In this document: positions 61,912 to 64,000 of the stretch, one piece after another | How the letters are laid out: each line of letters opens with the position of its first letter | Position numbering within the stretch: position 1 is the first letter of the stretch | Assembly (NCBI GenBank): GCA_964036665.1 | Contig: OZ038528.1 | Coordinates: forward strand, 14,390,501-14,454,500 | From: Gordius sp. MW1 | Taxonomy: Eukaryota; Nematomorpha; Gordioida; Gordea; Gordiidae | Length of the DNA stretch: 64,000 bases | Reading direction: 5' to 3' | Notes under the pieces: generated by a model | Databases searched by the model: none | What the model was told of the DNA's origin: nothing | What the model saw: the letters and a program-made list of their open reading frames with translations, nothing else | Program-made: the position numbers and the translations under genes

Positions 61912-64000
61912 GCTTATCAACGCACAAAATGTGTACCCTTTTTCCTGCCATTTTGATGTGAACATGGTAAAGTGGTGATTATATAGATATCAGTAATTTT
62001 GTAAATTAAATAATCGAAAAAGGTAAATAAAAAATATTGAATTGGGTGGATATTAAAATACGCATTCTAAAATAAATATCATGTTTGTTTAATAAATATA
62101 GCGCCATCTATATTATGTATAATATTAATTTATTAACGTTAGTTCAAATATATAAACTTGTAAGGAATGTAAATTGACTGTTATTGACCAAAGCATTGGT
62201 ATTCAATTTATTTCTGATGTTAATTTTTGATTATAATACGGGAATGATTATGGAAAAAAATTTTAAGATTCTTCAAAACTATTAAATTAATTAAAAAAAT
62301 TTAAATGTGTAAAATCTTGATTAATAAGGTGATTGTTTAATGTATTAATAAAATTAGAACTGATTAGATGAGAAAATATTTTATATAATATTCTGAATTT
62401 ATATATTTTTTATTTAATAAATTCTAATTTTGAAGTTACTAAAGATAGAGTACGTAGTTTTACATATTAATATTAATTCTTTAGCGGGACATATTAAGCT
62501 AAAATTTTATATATTAATCAAATGATAATTATTATTCAAACAATTATTAGGAATAGATGATAGAAATAGCTATATAAAGGCTTAAAACTGATATGTCCTG
62601 CATTTCTTTAAATGAAATTATACTATATACAATAATAATAAAATTCATCTGATTGGCCTTTTTCTGAAAGAGCAATCTATCTTGTTCATAATAAGTGAAT
62701 TAAAAATGTTAGTTACAAATTATTAAAATAAGAATAAATAATATACTATTTAGTTTTGTAAATGATAATCTTAATAATGAAAGTTTATAGGTATACCGTA
62801 TACCTGTGCTGGAAAATCAAAAATTGCTGGAATACCATCTTCTCTCAATTGATAGTTTGTTGAAGTTGGATAGAACATATCCCTGGTAAAATATTAAAAA
62901 ACATACTCTAGAATGGATTGTTGGTTGCAATTCCCTTTTTATCTTATGAATCCATGTTTAAAGCTGGGGATTTTTCATTGAAAACCTAAATGTTGTAAAA
63001 GAAATATGATATATATTAACAAATAGTACTTACTTATGAAAAGAATATTGTTCATCCCGAGTTCTTCTGCTGGAACAAAATGGAACAGCGCAAAATGTCA
63101 TAGTTGAAATACACCAGTGGTACTCTTAAAAATGACTGAAAATATGACACACAATTTACCATATTGAACATATGGCATGAGCAGTCTATCTAGTCTATGT
63201 ATATACCCAAAGAATATATCTACACTCAAATATAATGAATTGATTTATAGAATCAAAAAGATATTTACAATAAAAAAGACCATTTTCCAGAATCGGTTAA
63301 TGTTTATACGTTGCATAAAAAATGAAGAAGAGTCCAGACAAGATAATGCAACTAAATTAAAAACAATTGCAGAAGAATGCAACTTTACTATACAACTAGA
63401 TGAAAAGTTGGGAGATCAATTTATACATGGCATCTAAAATAAAGCTCTAGAAATTGAAGTAAGAACTCGATGGCCTGATGCAATCAATACTGAAGCAAAT
63501 ACTATTACGTATGATGATTTGTATAAAATAGCTGAAGCTATGAAATTCGCAAAAAAGGAAGCAGTGACACATGAAATAGATATGGTAAATCAAAAATCTG
63601 AGCCAAAATTCAAACATTTCACCACATAAAATTCATTCACCAAGGGTCAACAGGGTGGAAAAGTGCATCAAGTCAACAAGTGCCCAGCATTTTTTAAAGA
63701 AAGCTGTAAATGCCAAAGAAGAGGACACTTTGCAAAATTTTGCCACAGAAGATCTGTCAATATGATTAATACTTTACATGTGAAAAATTACACAAATTTG
63801 GGGATGAAGAAACCATATATCAAGGTTAGTATCAATCAAAAACTGTGCAAAATGCTGTTCGACACAGGAGCTGCAGTTTCCATTATAAACCAAGAAATTT
63901 ATAATTTGATTCATAATCCAGCTCTCGAAGAATGCCCTAAATTAAGATCTTTTGGAGATCATCTGTGGTATACTGTGGTAGACCTCTTTTCCTTTCCATT
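61912..64000 (+). mobile_element. LTR-retroelement, + copy, running off the window
   Basis: Homologous, inverted, to 19538-21865. A long AT-rich leader (probably including an LTR) from about 61912 is followed by gag from about 63130 and a retropepsin-type protease near the end. The gag frame is broken by stops (an early TGA and a TAA before the knuckle region), so this copy is decayed. Protease-after-gag order and motif type suggest Ty3/gypsy-like. RT, integrase, any env and the 3' LTR are outside the window. Confidence 0.88.
63640..64000 (+). pseudogene. gag end and aspartic protease (partial) of the LTR-retroelement
   Basis: The frame reads through a zinc-knuckle-like CKCQRRGHFAKFC (CX4HX4C intact, first spacing altered), then into a protease with LFDTGAAVSII, the retropepsin active-site motif. 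It continues open to the last base, so the protease is cut by the window end, not by mutation. The knuckle binds the element's RNA and the protease cleaves the polyprotein in related elements. Upstream gag in this copy has stops, so the protein is unlikely to be made whole. Confidence 0.8.

Overview
This is a eukaryotic, almost certainly metazoan, nuclear DNA window. It is AT-rich, its genes are split by GT-AG introns with phases that match across every junction I tested, and much of it is transposable elements. The gene set (animal-type phosphomevalonate kinase, glycogen debranching enzyme, a PDZ-RhoGAP of the ARHGAP21/23 family) and the mix of hAT, piggyBac-like, LINE and Ty3/gypsy-type elements suggest an invertebrate, possibly an arthropod. 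I cannot name the species from sequence alone.

There are three host genes, all on the + strand. (1) 274-8507 is the 3' part of AGL; its 5' half lies upstream of the window, 13 exons are visible, and one intron carries a complete short LTR retrotransposon. (2) 11260-12445 is a complete four-exon PMVK gene. (3) 40912-55970 is a 13-exon ARHGAP21/23-like gene with an N-terminal PDZ domain, a RhoGAP domain and a long C-terminal tail. Its phases join into a 1668-residue protein, and no PH domain is visible.

The 28 kb between PMVK and the RhoGAP gene, and the 8 kb after it, are packed with mobile DNA. In order: a fold-back hAT-like element nested in a small dispersed repeat (13.3-14.5 kb); a hAT with a BED zinc-finger remnant (16.2-17.4 kb); an inverted partial copy of the RhoGAP last exon joined to a truncated LTR-retroelement that itself carries a hAT insertion (17.8-21.9 kb); a second short LTR element on the - strand (23.5-25.3 kb); a decayed LINE piece (27.4-28.1 kb); a full-length LINE with target-site duplication (28.5-32.1 kb); and a 2.5 kb hAT-ended element filled with tandem repeats (33.9-36.5 kb). 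Within or after the RhoGAP gene lie a hAT in a PDZ intron (46.1-47.0 kb), a block sharing modules with the 33.9 kb element (56.9-58.5 kb), a 2.8 kb hAT-ended element (59.0-61.8 kb), and a second copy of the LTR-retroelement in opposite orientation that runs off the window end.

The best second looks are: the retroelement/RhoGAP chimera; the hAT insertion whose pre-insertion site survives in the inverted paralogue; the 2.5 kb repeat-carrying hAT and its 24-base module family; the two short LTR elements that share a primer-binding core; and the LINE with one in-frame stop. All boundaries and identities were judged by eye, with no alignments or database searches.
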